A stretch of DNA of 64,000 nt from the NCBI RefSeq assembly GCF_014773385.1, contig NZ_JACXAI010000005.1:124001-188000 (forward strand). The letters run 5' to 3'. This DNA comes from Metabacillus arenae (GTDB taxonomy: Bacteria; Bacillota; Bacilli; Bacillales; Bacillaceae). A program made the translations under genes and the position numbers. Positions 27,240 through 34,417 of this stretch are shown piece after piece. The stretch's first letter is position 1. The number at the start of each line of letters is the position of its first letter. Under the pieces are notes generated by a model. The model was not told the DNA's origin and did not search any database. It saw only the letters and a program-made list of their open reading frames with translations.

Positions 27240-27798
27240 AATTGCAGCCCCCTGATGAAGTTCTTGGTTGTAATGGTCGATGGAGTGAAAACTTTTCTTT
27301 TAGGCTATTTTCTAAGTGATTGTTGCTTTTTTACTATTCTAACCAGAAAAATTCCCGGGCACATTGACCTCTTTTGATGACCCTTTTCCAAATGAATGAA
27401 ATTGTCACACAAAAGCAGCAAAGTTTACGGGAACAGCTATTATTTATTAAGGAAAGTAAGGAAACATCTATAATTTTGGGTATTTATAGTATAACCGTCA
27501 TAAAGGAAACTATTTGAAGATTTTGCAAAATTGTATTTTTATAAAGTAAAGTACTTGTCAATATAGCTGGAATGCATGCCTGTGAATACTTTATTTAACT
27601 TAAACGATCTCAGTTAACAAAAAATAGTCAATGAGTTGATGACTACATTGACCATTTTGAAGATAGTAAGCAATATTCGTAAGGATTTATCGAACTAAAC
27701 TATTGGTTAGTAAAGGGAGTAGGGACGTAATATTTATAATGCTAGAAAGGGGGACATTATTTCTTATACAGGGAAGGTTTTAGCGAGAATTTAATTCA
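27240..27798. other. intergenic region containing a MITE-like repeat
   Basis: Besides repeat copy C (27298-27455) nothing is supported in this stretch; no frame has a convincing start and protein. Confidence 0.4.
27298..27455. repeat. MITE-like repeat, family 1, copy C
   Basis: Left end TTAGGCTATTTTCTAAGTGATTGTTGCTTTT and right end AAAGCAGCAAAGTTTACGGGAACAGCTATT are imperfect inverted repeats of each other. It lacks the family 2 insert seen in copies A and B, which supports these ends as the element boundaries. Confidence 0.7.
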
Positions 27799-28467
27799 TT
27801 ATTTATCTTTCCGATATAAATCCATACTCTTGTAACCCCCACTAAGAACCATTTTCATTTCCTCGCGTCTTTTCGCTTTTGTCGCCTCTTGCTTAGCACT
27901 ATACACAAAACGGGCCCAATCTTTACGGTATCCTTGGGTAAGTGACTGATAGAAAGCAAGTAAATCTGGAGTATCTTGCAAATCTTTTTCGACATCTGGA
28001 ATCATTTTAATATAATCATCTACGCATTGACTTGCTTTTGAAGATGTGCGATTTTTGTTTCGAGAGTCTTCTTTTAAACCGACAACCGTAAAGACATCAT
28101 CCAAACCTACCATACGTGCAAATTTAATGTTACTTGCCCCAACATACCCATTTTCATCTGCACCTAATCCATCTAATAAATCATCACGGTGAATATACGT
28201 GGGATATACTTTATTTCCCTTTTTTGGATAAGCCAAAAAGATATAGCCGTTTTTATTTAAATAATTTTTTTCGATAACCTTGTTTACGAGACCTTTTAAA
28301 GACTCCATATCTAACACAAAAGCAAATATAAGATCATAAGTACAATCTGTTAGCTCTGTATCATAATCAGTTAGCTCCGCTAAATAATCTGCACCATTTG
28401 GTAAATCCAGAACAGCTGCTTTTTTATATTTTTGTAAGTTTAGTTTTTCTACTATTGTTTTTGTCAT
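27799..28467 (-). CDS. YdeI/OmpD-associated-like protein with N-terminal DUF3052-like domain
   Basis: 222 residues. The C-terminal half (YRKDWARFVYSAKQEATKAKRREEM, about residues 175-200) is the helical signature of the YdeI/OmpD-associated family, where arginine-rich helices follow an AKxxxTxxRR pattern. The N-terminal half (NGADYLAEL, YDLIFAFVLDMESL, GYIFLAYPKKGNK) resembles DUF3052-type domains. Members are linked to bacteriocin or antimicrobial-peptide tolerance, but no mechanism is established. GGTGG precedes the ATG. Confidence 0.75.
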   Translation of the reverse strand: MTKTIVEKLNLQKYKKAAVLDLPNGADYLAELTDYDTELTDCTYDLIFAFVLDMESLKGLVNKVIEKNYLNKNGYIFLAYPKKGNKVYPTYIHRDDLLDGLGADENGYVGASNIKFARMVGLDDVFTVVGLKEDSRNKNRTSSKASQCVDDYIKMIPDVEKDLQDTPDLLAFYQSLTQGYRKDWARFVYSAKQEATKAKRREEMKMVLSGGYKSMDLYRKDK

Positions 28468-28772
28468 CGTTTTCCACCTGTTAAATATTTTCTATTGCCT
28501 CTTTAGTGTAAAAGTTTCCCTTTACGTTAGCAACTTTTTGGAATGTCTTATATGAGTAATCAGTCGAGCATTCTGGAGGGACCATAACTAAAAGTCCGTT
28601 TTATTAATCCTATTTTCTAAATATAACCAATATTTGACTGTTAAATTATTCAGTGATAATATTAGAAAGTTGGTAAACTTTTTTTACTCATTGGACTCAA
28701 AAAAAACGAATCAATCTATATATCTATCTATTAATATATGAAAGAAAAACAGAAGCAAAGGAAGTGCATGTA

Positions 28773-29645
28773 TTGTTTGAGAATAATGATTATCCTAACT
28801 CAAAACACGACATAAGTCGGAATAGTCTTCATGCTGACTGCGAGAACTGCTTCGGCTTATGTTGTGTTGCGCTAACCTTCGTAGCTTCGACAGATTTTGC
28901 AATCGATAAAGACGCTGGCAAGCCTTGCCCCAATCTGCAATCGGACTTCCGTTGCGGTATTCACAAAAATCTTAGACAACAGGGATATAAAGGATGTAGT
29001 GTTTTTGACTGTTTTGGAGCAGGGCAAAAGGTTTCTCAAGTCACTTTCAGTGGAGTGGACTGGCATGAAGGTCCAGAAACGGCGAAGAAAATGTTCGATG
29101 TATTCCCAATTATGCAACAGCTTCATGAGATGCTCTGGTATCTGACTGAAGCTCTGACGTTGAAAGCGTCTCGTCCGATTCTTAGAGAGCTTAACTTGGC
29201 GCTCGACGAGACGGTACGACTTACTCAGCTTAGTCCAGATTCACTTATGAAGCTAGATGTTCCATCACACCGAGCAGATGTAAACGCTCTACTATTAAGA
29301 ACAAGCGAACTAGTGCGGACGGAATCACGGCGCCAACTTAAGAGCTCCAAAACAAGTCGGAAAATCGATCGGCGAGGAGCCGATCTTATCGGTGCAAATC
29401 TACGAGGTGCTGATCTCAGAGGGGTGGACTTAAGAGGAGCATACCTTATTGCTGCGGACCTCCGAGAGGCAGACTTGAGAGTGACTGACTTGATCGGTGC
29501 TGATTTACGAGACGCCGACCTTAGTGGAGCTGATCTCACCGATAGCATCTTTCTCACTCAAGTTCAGATTAATTCTGCGAAGGGCGATCCTCACACAAAA
29601 TTACCGCAAATGCTATCTCGCCCAGGACACTGGTCTATTACCTAA
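28773..29645 (+). CDS. pentapeptide-repeat protein with N-terminal cysteine-rich domain
   Basis: 290 residues from a TTG at 28773, which lies 9 bases after AAAGGAA; the GTG at 28764 is too near that site. The N terminus has CENCFGLCC, CPNL..FRCGIH and GCSVFDCFG, a CxxC-rich pattern like YkgJ-type metal or Fe-S sites. The C terminus, about residues 195-275, is a run of A(D/N)LRxx pentapeptides that should form a right-handed quadrilateral beta-helix. Pentapeptide proteins can mimic DNA and protect gyrase from quinolones, but most have unknown function. It ends with a strong terminator. Confidence 0.82.
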   Translation: MFENNDYPNSKHDISRNSLHADCENCFGLCCVALTFVASTDFAIDKDAGKPCPNLQSDFRCGIHKNLRQQGYKGCSVFDCFGAGQKVSQVTFSGVDWHEGPETAKKMFDVFPIMQQLHEMLWYLTEALTLKASRPILRELNLALDETVRLTQLSPDSLMKLDVPSHRADVNALLLRTSELVRTESRRQLKSSKTSRKIDRRGADLIGANLRGADLRGVDLRGAYLIAADLREADLRVTDLIGADLRDADLSGADLTDSIFLTQVQINSAKGDPHTKLPQMLSRPGHWSIT

Positions 29646-29675
29646 GCAAAAAAACAAATAAAATAACATTAAAAT

Positions 29676-29717
29676 ATCCCAATCTCTCTATGCTATTAAT
29701 GAGAGGTTGGGATTTTT
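29676..29717 (+). terminator. terminator of the pentapeptide-repeat gene
   Basis: ATCCCAATCTCTC pairs with GAGAGGTTGGGAT and is followed by TTTTTG. Confidence 0.85.
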
Positions 29718-29799
29718 GTTACTAAAATAACCATATTTAATTAAATACGAAATCCCTGACGTGCTCCTATAGAAAAAAATAAAAATAATGCTTGCTAAA

Positions 29800-29840
29800 A
29801 ACTAATATCATTAGTTAAAATAAAACTAACATTATTAGTT
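29800..29840. promoter_or_regulatory. twin palindromic operators for the TetR regulator
   Basis: AACTAATATCATTAGTT at 29800-29816 is a perfect 7+3+7 palindrome, and AACTAACATTATTAGTT at 29824-29840 is the same with one mismatch. Centres are 24 bases apart, just upstream of the MBL-fold gene that precedes tetR. Confidence 0.8.
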
Positions 29841-29865
29841 TACATTATTAAGGAAGGTAGACAAA

Positions 29866-30579
29866 ATGAAAGTTGTTAAAGAGGGTTTTATTCATCAATT
29901 AACCTTTTACCCTGCACTTTTTCCCGTTAATTGCTACATTGTTGAAGAAAAAAATGAATTGACTTTAGTGGATGCTGCTCTGCCGAATAGCTGTAAAAGC
30001 ATAATAGAGACAGTTCAAAAAATAGGGAAGCCTCTAACGCGAATTGTTTTGACACATGCACACGGGGATCATATCGGCTCATTGGATAAGCTAAAGGATA
30101 TACTTCCTGATGCAAAAGTTTATATTTCCAAACGAGACGAACGCTTGTTAAGAGGGGATCACTCTTTAGATGAAAATGAAAACCAAACACCTATAAAAGG
30201 TGGAGTTCCTAAGCCTGAAGAGGTAAAAACACGACCAGATGTATTACTTAAAGAAGGGGATCAAATTGGCTCGCTTAGAGCGATTAGTACACCCGGCCAT
30301 ACTCCAGGCTCAATGTCTTTTATTGATGAAAGAACGAACGCAATCATTGCTGGAGACGCTTTTCAAACACGTGGGGGAATAGCTGTTTCTGGGCATTTAA
30401 AACTATTATTTCCTTTCCCAGCAATGGCGACTTGGAATAAGGAAGAGTCATTAAAAAGCGCGAAGAAGATTAAAAATCAAAAGCCGTCTCTTCTTGCCGT
30501 TGGACATGGGAAAATGATCAAGCAGCCTGCTAGTATATTTGAACTCGCCATTCATAAGCTTGAAAAAACAATCAGTTGA
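29866..30579 (+). CDS. MBL-fold metallo-hydrolase (YflN-like)
   Basis: 237 residues with the metallo-beta-lactamase signature THAHGDHIG near residue 65, further metal ligands in STPGHTPGS (about residue 143) and IAGDAF (about residue 162) and a late His in VGHGKM. Broad hydrolase family including lactonases and glyoxalases; substrate unknown. Good ribosome site AAGGAAGG. It is followed after 19 bases by its likely repressor, a TetR protein, and two palindromes sit in the promoter. Confidence 0.87.
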   Translation: MKVVKEGFIHQLTFYPALFPVNCYIVEEKNELTLVDAALPNSCKSIIETVQKIGKPLTRIVLTHAHGDHIGSLDKLKDILPDAKVYISKRDERLLRGDHSLDENENQTPIKGGVPKPEEVKTRPDVLLKEGDQIGSLRAISTPGHTPGSMSFIDERTNAIIAGDAFQTRGGIAVSGHLKLLFPFPAMATWNKEESLKSAKKIKNQKPSLLAVGHGKMIKQPASIFELAIHKLEKTIS

Positions 30580-30598
30580 AAAAATTGGAGGAATGAAT

Positions 30599-31177
30599 AT
30601 GTCACCTAGAGCAGGACTAGATTTAAATATCATTTTAGGAGCCGCAACAGAAATTGTTGATACAGATGGAGTATATTCTTTAACCTTAGCAACACTAGCG
30701 AAAAAATTAAAGATTCGCCCGCCTTCTTTATACAACCATGTAGATGGATTACAAGGTTTGCAAAGGGATTTAGCTATTTATGGATTAGAGGAATTATATA
30801 AAAGGATGTCACAAGCAGCTATTGGCCGATCAAAAGATGAAGCTGTTCATGCGATCAGTCAAGCATATATTAGCTTTGCCCGTGATCATCCTGGTTTATA
30901 TGAGGCAACCCTATGGGCAAATGCTGATTTCTATAGCACTGCTCTGGAAAATATAAGTTCAAAAATCATGGATCTCGTTGTCCGCGTATTAAATGCTTAT
31001 GAACTGAATGATGAAGAATCAATTCATGCGTCTAGAGGACTCCGCAGCATTTTACATGGCTTCGCATCACTTGAACAAAAGAAAGCCTTTGGTATCCCCA
31101 TCGATATTGATGTCAGCATCACCCTCCTTATCGATACCTTTCTTGCAGGCATTCATAAAATAAAGTCGCAAAAATAG
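30599..31177 (+). CDS. TetR-family regulator
   Basis: 192 residues from the ATG at 30599 (GGAGG 7 bases upstream); a longer frame from 30539 would overlap the MBL gene and has no site. N-terminal helix-turn-helix with LTLATLAKKLKIRPPSLYNHVDGLQGL (about residues 25-51), and a C-terminal ligand domain of the WHG/TetR_C_33 kind (YISFARDHPGLYEATLWAN). Probably represses the MBL operon through the twin palindromes at 29800-29840. Confidence 0.88.
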   Translation: MSPRAGLDLNIILGAATEIVDTDGVYSLTLATLAKKLKIRPPSLYNHVDGLQGLQRDLAIYGLEELYKRMSQAAIGRSKDEAVHAISQAYISFARDHPGLYEATLWANADFYSTALENISSKIMDLVVRVLNAYELNDEESIHASRGLRSILHGFASLEQKKAFGIPIDIDVSITLLIDTFLAGIHKIKSQK

Positions 31178-31199
31178 CAGATCAATAATGGAGTGATCA

Positions 31200-31295
31200 A
31201 TGATGAGTTTTATCGTATTTATGCTTCTATTTTCAGTGGTTTGTGGGATATTTGATAGCAAAATTCGTACTTCAATTGAAAAGGAGTTGAACTAA
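31200..31295 (+). CDS. 31-residue small hydrophobic protein
   Basis: ATG-started frame MMSFIVFMLLFSVVCGIF... ending KELN, with GGAG 8 bases upstream. One membrane helix followed by a charged tail. It begins 22 bases after the tetR stop and ends one base before the next gene, so it lies in the same transcript. Could be a small membrane protein or chance. Confidence 0.45.
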   Translation: MMSFIVFMLLFSVVCGIFDSKIRTSIEKELN

Positions 31296-31296
31296 A

Positions 31297-31866
31297 ATGT
31301 TTGCAGGCCATTTTGGAGTTGCAGCTGCAGTAAAAGCAAAAACACCGGAAGTTCCTTTGTGGGTTCTTATGGTAAGTACTCAATTATTAGATATTGTATT
31401 TGTTCCATTGTTCATTGCAGGTGTTGAAGGCTAAGAGCTTATAGAAGGTGGTGGTTATGGTGAAGTGATCATTCATGCTCATTATACTCATTCTTTAATA
31501 AGTGCACTTATCATTTCAATCATTGCTGGTTTAATAGCTTGGCGGTTTTGGGGAAAACGCGGAAGCATTGTCATTTCCTCGGTCGTTTTCAGCCACTGGC
31601 TCCTTGATCTACTCGTCCATCGAGCAGATATGGCCATCCTTCCTAGAGCTTTCGGGAATTTTCCACTACTAGGACTAGGACTATGGAAACTTCCCATTAT
31701 CAGTATGGGTGTTGAGCTTGCTCTCGTCATTATTGGTTCTATCCTGTATTATCGCTCCCTTGTACCAAAAGCCAAAGGAAATCAAAGAAAACATGCTATT
31801 GCAGCAGGCGGGCTTATGGCCATATTGTTAATATTATCTCTTGTGACGAGTGTTTTTGGTGTTTAA
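31297..31866 (+). pseudogene. membrane protein gene interrupted by an in-frame TAA
   Basis: ATG at 31297 (AAGGAG 11 bases upstream) opens MFAGHFGVAAAVKAK..LLDIVFVPLF, which stops at TAA 31432-31434. The same frame continues without another stop to 31866: HAHYTHSLISALIIS, SHWLLDLLVHR, then two further hydrophobic segments. The whole is 189 codons plus one internal stop and resembles membrane-bound YdjM-like metal-dependent hydrolase or permease-annotated proteins (His/Asp pairs near membrane helices). A GTG at 31465 could restart translation of the larger part. Either a one-base nonsense mutation, readthrough or a sequencing error. Confidence 0.7.
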
Positions 31867-31887
31867 TTCCACACAGCATTACGTATA

Positions 31888-31918
31888 ATCTACTTTATTG
31901 TACGAGTAGATTTTTTTC
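31888..31918 (+). terminator. terminator after the TetR/MBL operon
   Basis: ATCTACT at 31888-31894 pairs with AGTAGAT at 31905-31911, followed by TTTTTT. Confidence 0.75.
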
Positions 31919-31964
31919 TATTATGTAAACCAAATAATCAAAACAAGAAAAACGCTACGCATCT

Positions 31965-32027
31965 TTCAGAAGGTGTGAGGTCCGAGGTGGAAATTGATGA
32001 AATCAGGGAAAGAGCTGATTTTTTTCT
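31965..32027 (+). repeat. dispersed repeat, family 2, partial copy
   Basis: GTGAGGTCCGAGGTGGAAATTGATGAAATCAGGGAAAGAGCTGATTTTTTT matches, with a few changes, the right half of the copy at 17877-17997. Confidence 0.55.
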
Positions 32028-32132
32028 ATACTCTTTATCTAGTTCTTTAGGGTACTCGCTTCATTTTGACCATATTTCAAACGATTTCTGTTTGTTCATT
32101 CCATAACAAATAGCTTTTTGCTCTTGATCACC

Positions 32133-32216
32133 CACCTATCGAACTTATCTTCGATTTTTCCCCTTATATCTTCGAAATCTGTAATTTTTCTACGAAATTG
32201 GCAGACTTATCTTCGA
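32133..32216 (+). repeat. short tandem array of TTATCTTCGA units
   Basis: TATCTTCGA or a close variant starts at about 32146, 32167, 32187 (TTCTACGA) and 32208, a period of 20-21 bases, which is two DNA turns. It lies in the 660-base intergenic region 31919-32512, otherwise non-coding. Confidence 0.5.
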
Positions 32217-32330
32217 AAATCTCAAAATATCGATTATTCGACATAGATCATCATATCTAAGTAGTGTACAGATTCCATATATTGTTATTAAACCGCCAAT
32301 AATGAGATAACATATAAATTCTAATATTAG

Positions 32331-32472
32331 AACGAAAAGCGTAGAGCGCCCGTCTATCGGCGACAAGCATAAGACGAGCCGGCAGAAAGGTTGTTCTTTA
32401 ACCTTTTTCTCGGATTGGCTTATAACTTAAGGGTCGATGGCGCTTGGAGCTGGACAATGACAAGTAACTTTT
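32331..32472 (+). repeat. dispersed intergenic repeat, family 3, copy 2
   Basis: Shares GGCGACAAGCA, GAAAGGTTGTTCTTTAACC, CGGATTGGCTTATAAC, GGTCGATGGCGCTTGGAGCTGGACA with copy 1 at 560-697. Confidence 0.7.
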
Positions 32473-32512
32473 ATGCGTTAACACTTTGATTTACTTAAAC
32501 TTTCTGAAATCA

Positions 32513-32550
32513 CAAAAAAAGAATGCGGCCTCAAGAAAAAGGCTGCATTC
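32513..32550 (-). terminator. terminator of selO
   Basis: GAATGCGGCC at 32521-32530 pairs with GGCTGCATTC at 32541-32550; A-run at 32514-32520 gives the minus-strand T-run. Confidence 0.85.
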
Positions 32551-32581
32551 GTATAGTAATCCACGACAAAGAGTTTCTCTA

Positions 32582-34045
32582 TCAGGTACCGCAAAAGGTA
32601 CGGTAAGGGGCTGTTGATGCAGGCACCGTGCAGTATTCTTCCTGTTTGGAGGAGTGAGCGTAAGGATTTGAAAGAACATCCAAAAGCTTTTCCATTACGC
32701 TGAAGTCTCCTTGTTCCACTGCGGCTTCTAACGCTTCTTCTACTCGGTGGTTTCGCGGGATAAGTGCAGGATTGCTGTTTTGCATCAATTGATTCACGGA
32801 GTCTTTCGATTCCTCCTGTCTGCCCAGCCTCGCCTGCCAGAGCTCATGCCATTGAGTAAACTCAGAAGTTCCAAACAGATCCGTATCCTCATGTCTTTCA
32901 AATGTTAGTGCTCGGAAAGTATTGGTATAGTCCGCGCGATGATTCTTCATCATACTGAGAAGGTCATTAATAAGGGTTTCATCCTGTTTCTCTTCGTTAA
33001 ATATCCCCAGTTTTGCTCTCATTCCCCCGAGCCAATGCGAGTGATAAAGCTTAGTGAAACCTGATACCTTTTCCTGGGCCATTTCGACTGCCTGCTCCTG
33101 ATCATCATGCAATAGCGGCAAAAGCGCCTCGGCAAATCGCGCTAGATTCCATCCGCCAATCAATGGCTGATTACCATAAGCATAACGGCCTTGAACGTCA
33201 ATAGAACTAAACACCGTTTCCGGATCATAGACATCCATGAAGGCGCAAGGACCGTAATCGATGGTTTCTCCGCTAATGGCCATGTTGTCAGTGTTCATCA
33301 CCCCATGAATAAAGCCAACTAACTGCCATTTGGCAATAAGCTCAGCCTGACGTTTGATCACTTCCTGAAGAAGCGACAGATATCGGTTCTCATTCTCTTC
33401 AATGTCCGGAAAATGACGCTTGATTGTATAGTCGGCCAGAATCCGAAGCTCTTCCACTTTGCCCAACCCAGCCGCGTATTGAAAGGTACCGACGCGCAGA
33501 TGACTGGCAGCAATACGGGTCAAAATAGCACCAGGCAGCTCGGTTTCGCGGATGATTGACTCTCCAGTTGTTACAACTGCAAGACTTCGGGTGGTAGGAA
33601 TACCAAGCCCGTGCATGGCTTCGCTGATGATGTATTCGCGCAGCATCGGTCCAAGCGCTGCTCGACCATCGCCTCCGCGTGAATATGGTGTTCTACCTGA
33701 ACCCTTAAGCTGAATATCAACCCGCTCACCTTGGGGCGAGATCTGCTCGCCAAGCAGCACAGCCCGGCCGTCCCCTAACATGTTAAGATGCCCGAATTGA
33801 TGCCCCGCATAAGCTTGAGCAAGAGGCGAAGCACCATCGGGAATCTGGTTTCCAGCAAGCACCGCTGCGCCGTCTTCACTTTGCAGCGCTTGGACATTCA
33901 AACCTAGAGCTGCTGCCAACTGATTATTGAAAATGATCAACTTAGGTGAGTCTACAGGAGTTGGGTTGATGCTCGTAAAAAATGATTTCGGCAGACGAGC
34001 ATAACTGTTGTCAAAGTTCCATCCTGTTTCTTTACTCATTGTCAT
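32582..34045 (-). CDS. selO: SelO/YdiU protein adenylyltransferase
   Basis: 487 residues, full length for bacterial SelO pseudokinases, which transfer AMP from ATP to Ser, Thr or Tyr of target proteins, often in redox control. Recognisable blocks: [66 protein letters not shown], and [16 protein letters not shown] with the metal-binding Asn/Asp. The C terminus ends FCGT, so a cysteine stands at the third-last position where some SelO proteins carry selenocysteine. Single gene with a terminator. Confidence 0.95.
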   Translation of the reverse strand: MTMSKETGWNFDNSYARLPKSFFTSINPTPVDSPKLIIFNNQLAAALGLNVQALQSEDGAAVLAGNQIPDGASPLAQAYAGHQFGHLNMLGDGRAVLLGEQISPQGERVDIQLKGSGRTPYSRGGDGRAALGPMLREYIISEAMHGLGIPTTRSLAVVTTGESIIRETELPGAILTRIAASHLRVGTFQYAAGLGKVEELRILADYTIKRHFPDIEENENRYLSLLQEVIKRQAELIAKWQLVGFIHGVMNTDNMAISGETIDYGPCAFMDVYDPETVFSSIDVQGRYAYGNQPLIGGWNLARFAEALLPLLHDDQEQAVEMAQEKVSGFTKLYHSHWLGGMRAKLGIFNEEKQDETLINDLLSMMKNHRADYTNTFRALTFERHEDTDLFGTSEFTQWHELWQARLGRQEESKDSVNQLMQNSNPALIPRNHRVEEALEAAVEQGDFSVMEKLLDVLSNPYAHSSKQEEYCTVPASTAPYRTFCGT

Positions 34046-34335
34046 AGTTTCTCCTTTTCTTCTTTTGTCTTTTTGGATAATCGTTTTTTCATAAGCATTT
34101 TATGTTATTTTTAGTTACCTACATTTCATATACCACATTGCAGCCCTTTTTAATGTCTACTTCTGTCAATTTATTATACCGTTTTTATACAAAGACGGCA
34201 CCTTTAGTAAAGTTGATATCTGTTACTTCCTTTTTGCTTTATTGTATTTATTAGGTAAGGCAGAGAAGGAAGGATACGAATCTTCGAGTAAGTAAATCTT
34301 TAGTTCTAAATTCGATTTTATAATTTCCTAATCGA

Positions 34336-34370
34336 TAAAAAAGCAGAAGATATAATGTCTTCTGCTTTTT
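34336..34370 (-). terminator. terminator of the beta-CASP gene
   Basis: AAGCAGAAGA at 34341-34350 pairs with TCTTCTGCTT at 34358-34367, preceded on the plus strand by AAAAA. Confidence 0.8.
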
Positions 34371-34417
34371 GCAAACTGCTTATACTGTTTGTATTTCGTT
34401 GCCTCTTGGCATCATTT

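Noticed and set aside
32133-32216. Array of short repeats as CRISPR
   Set aside because: Units are about 10 bases with degenerate 10-base gaps; no repeat-spacer regularity and no cas genes.
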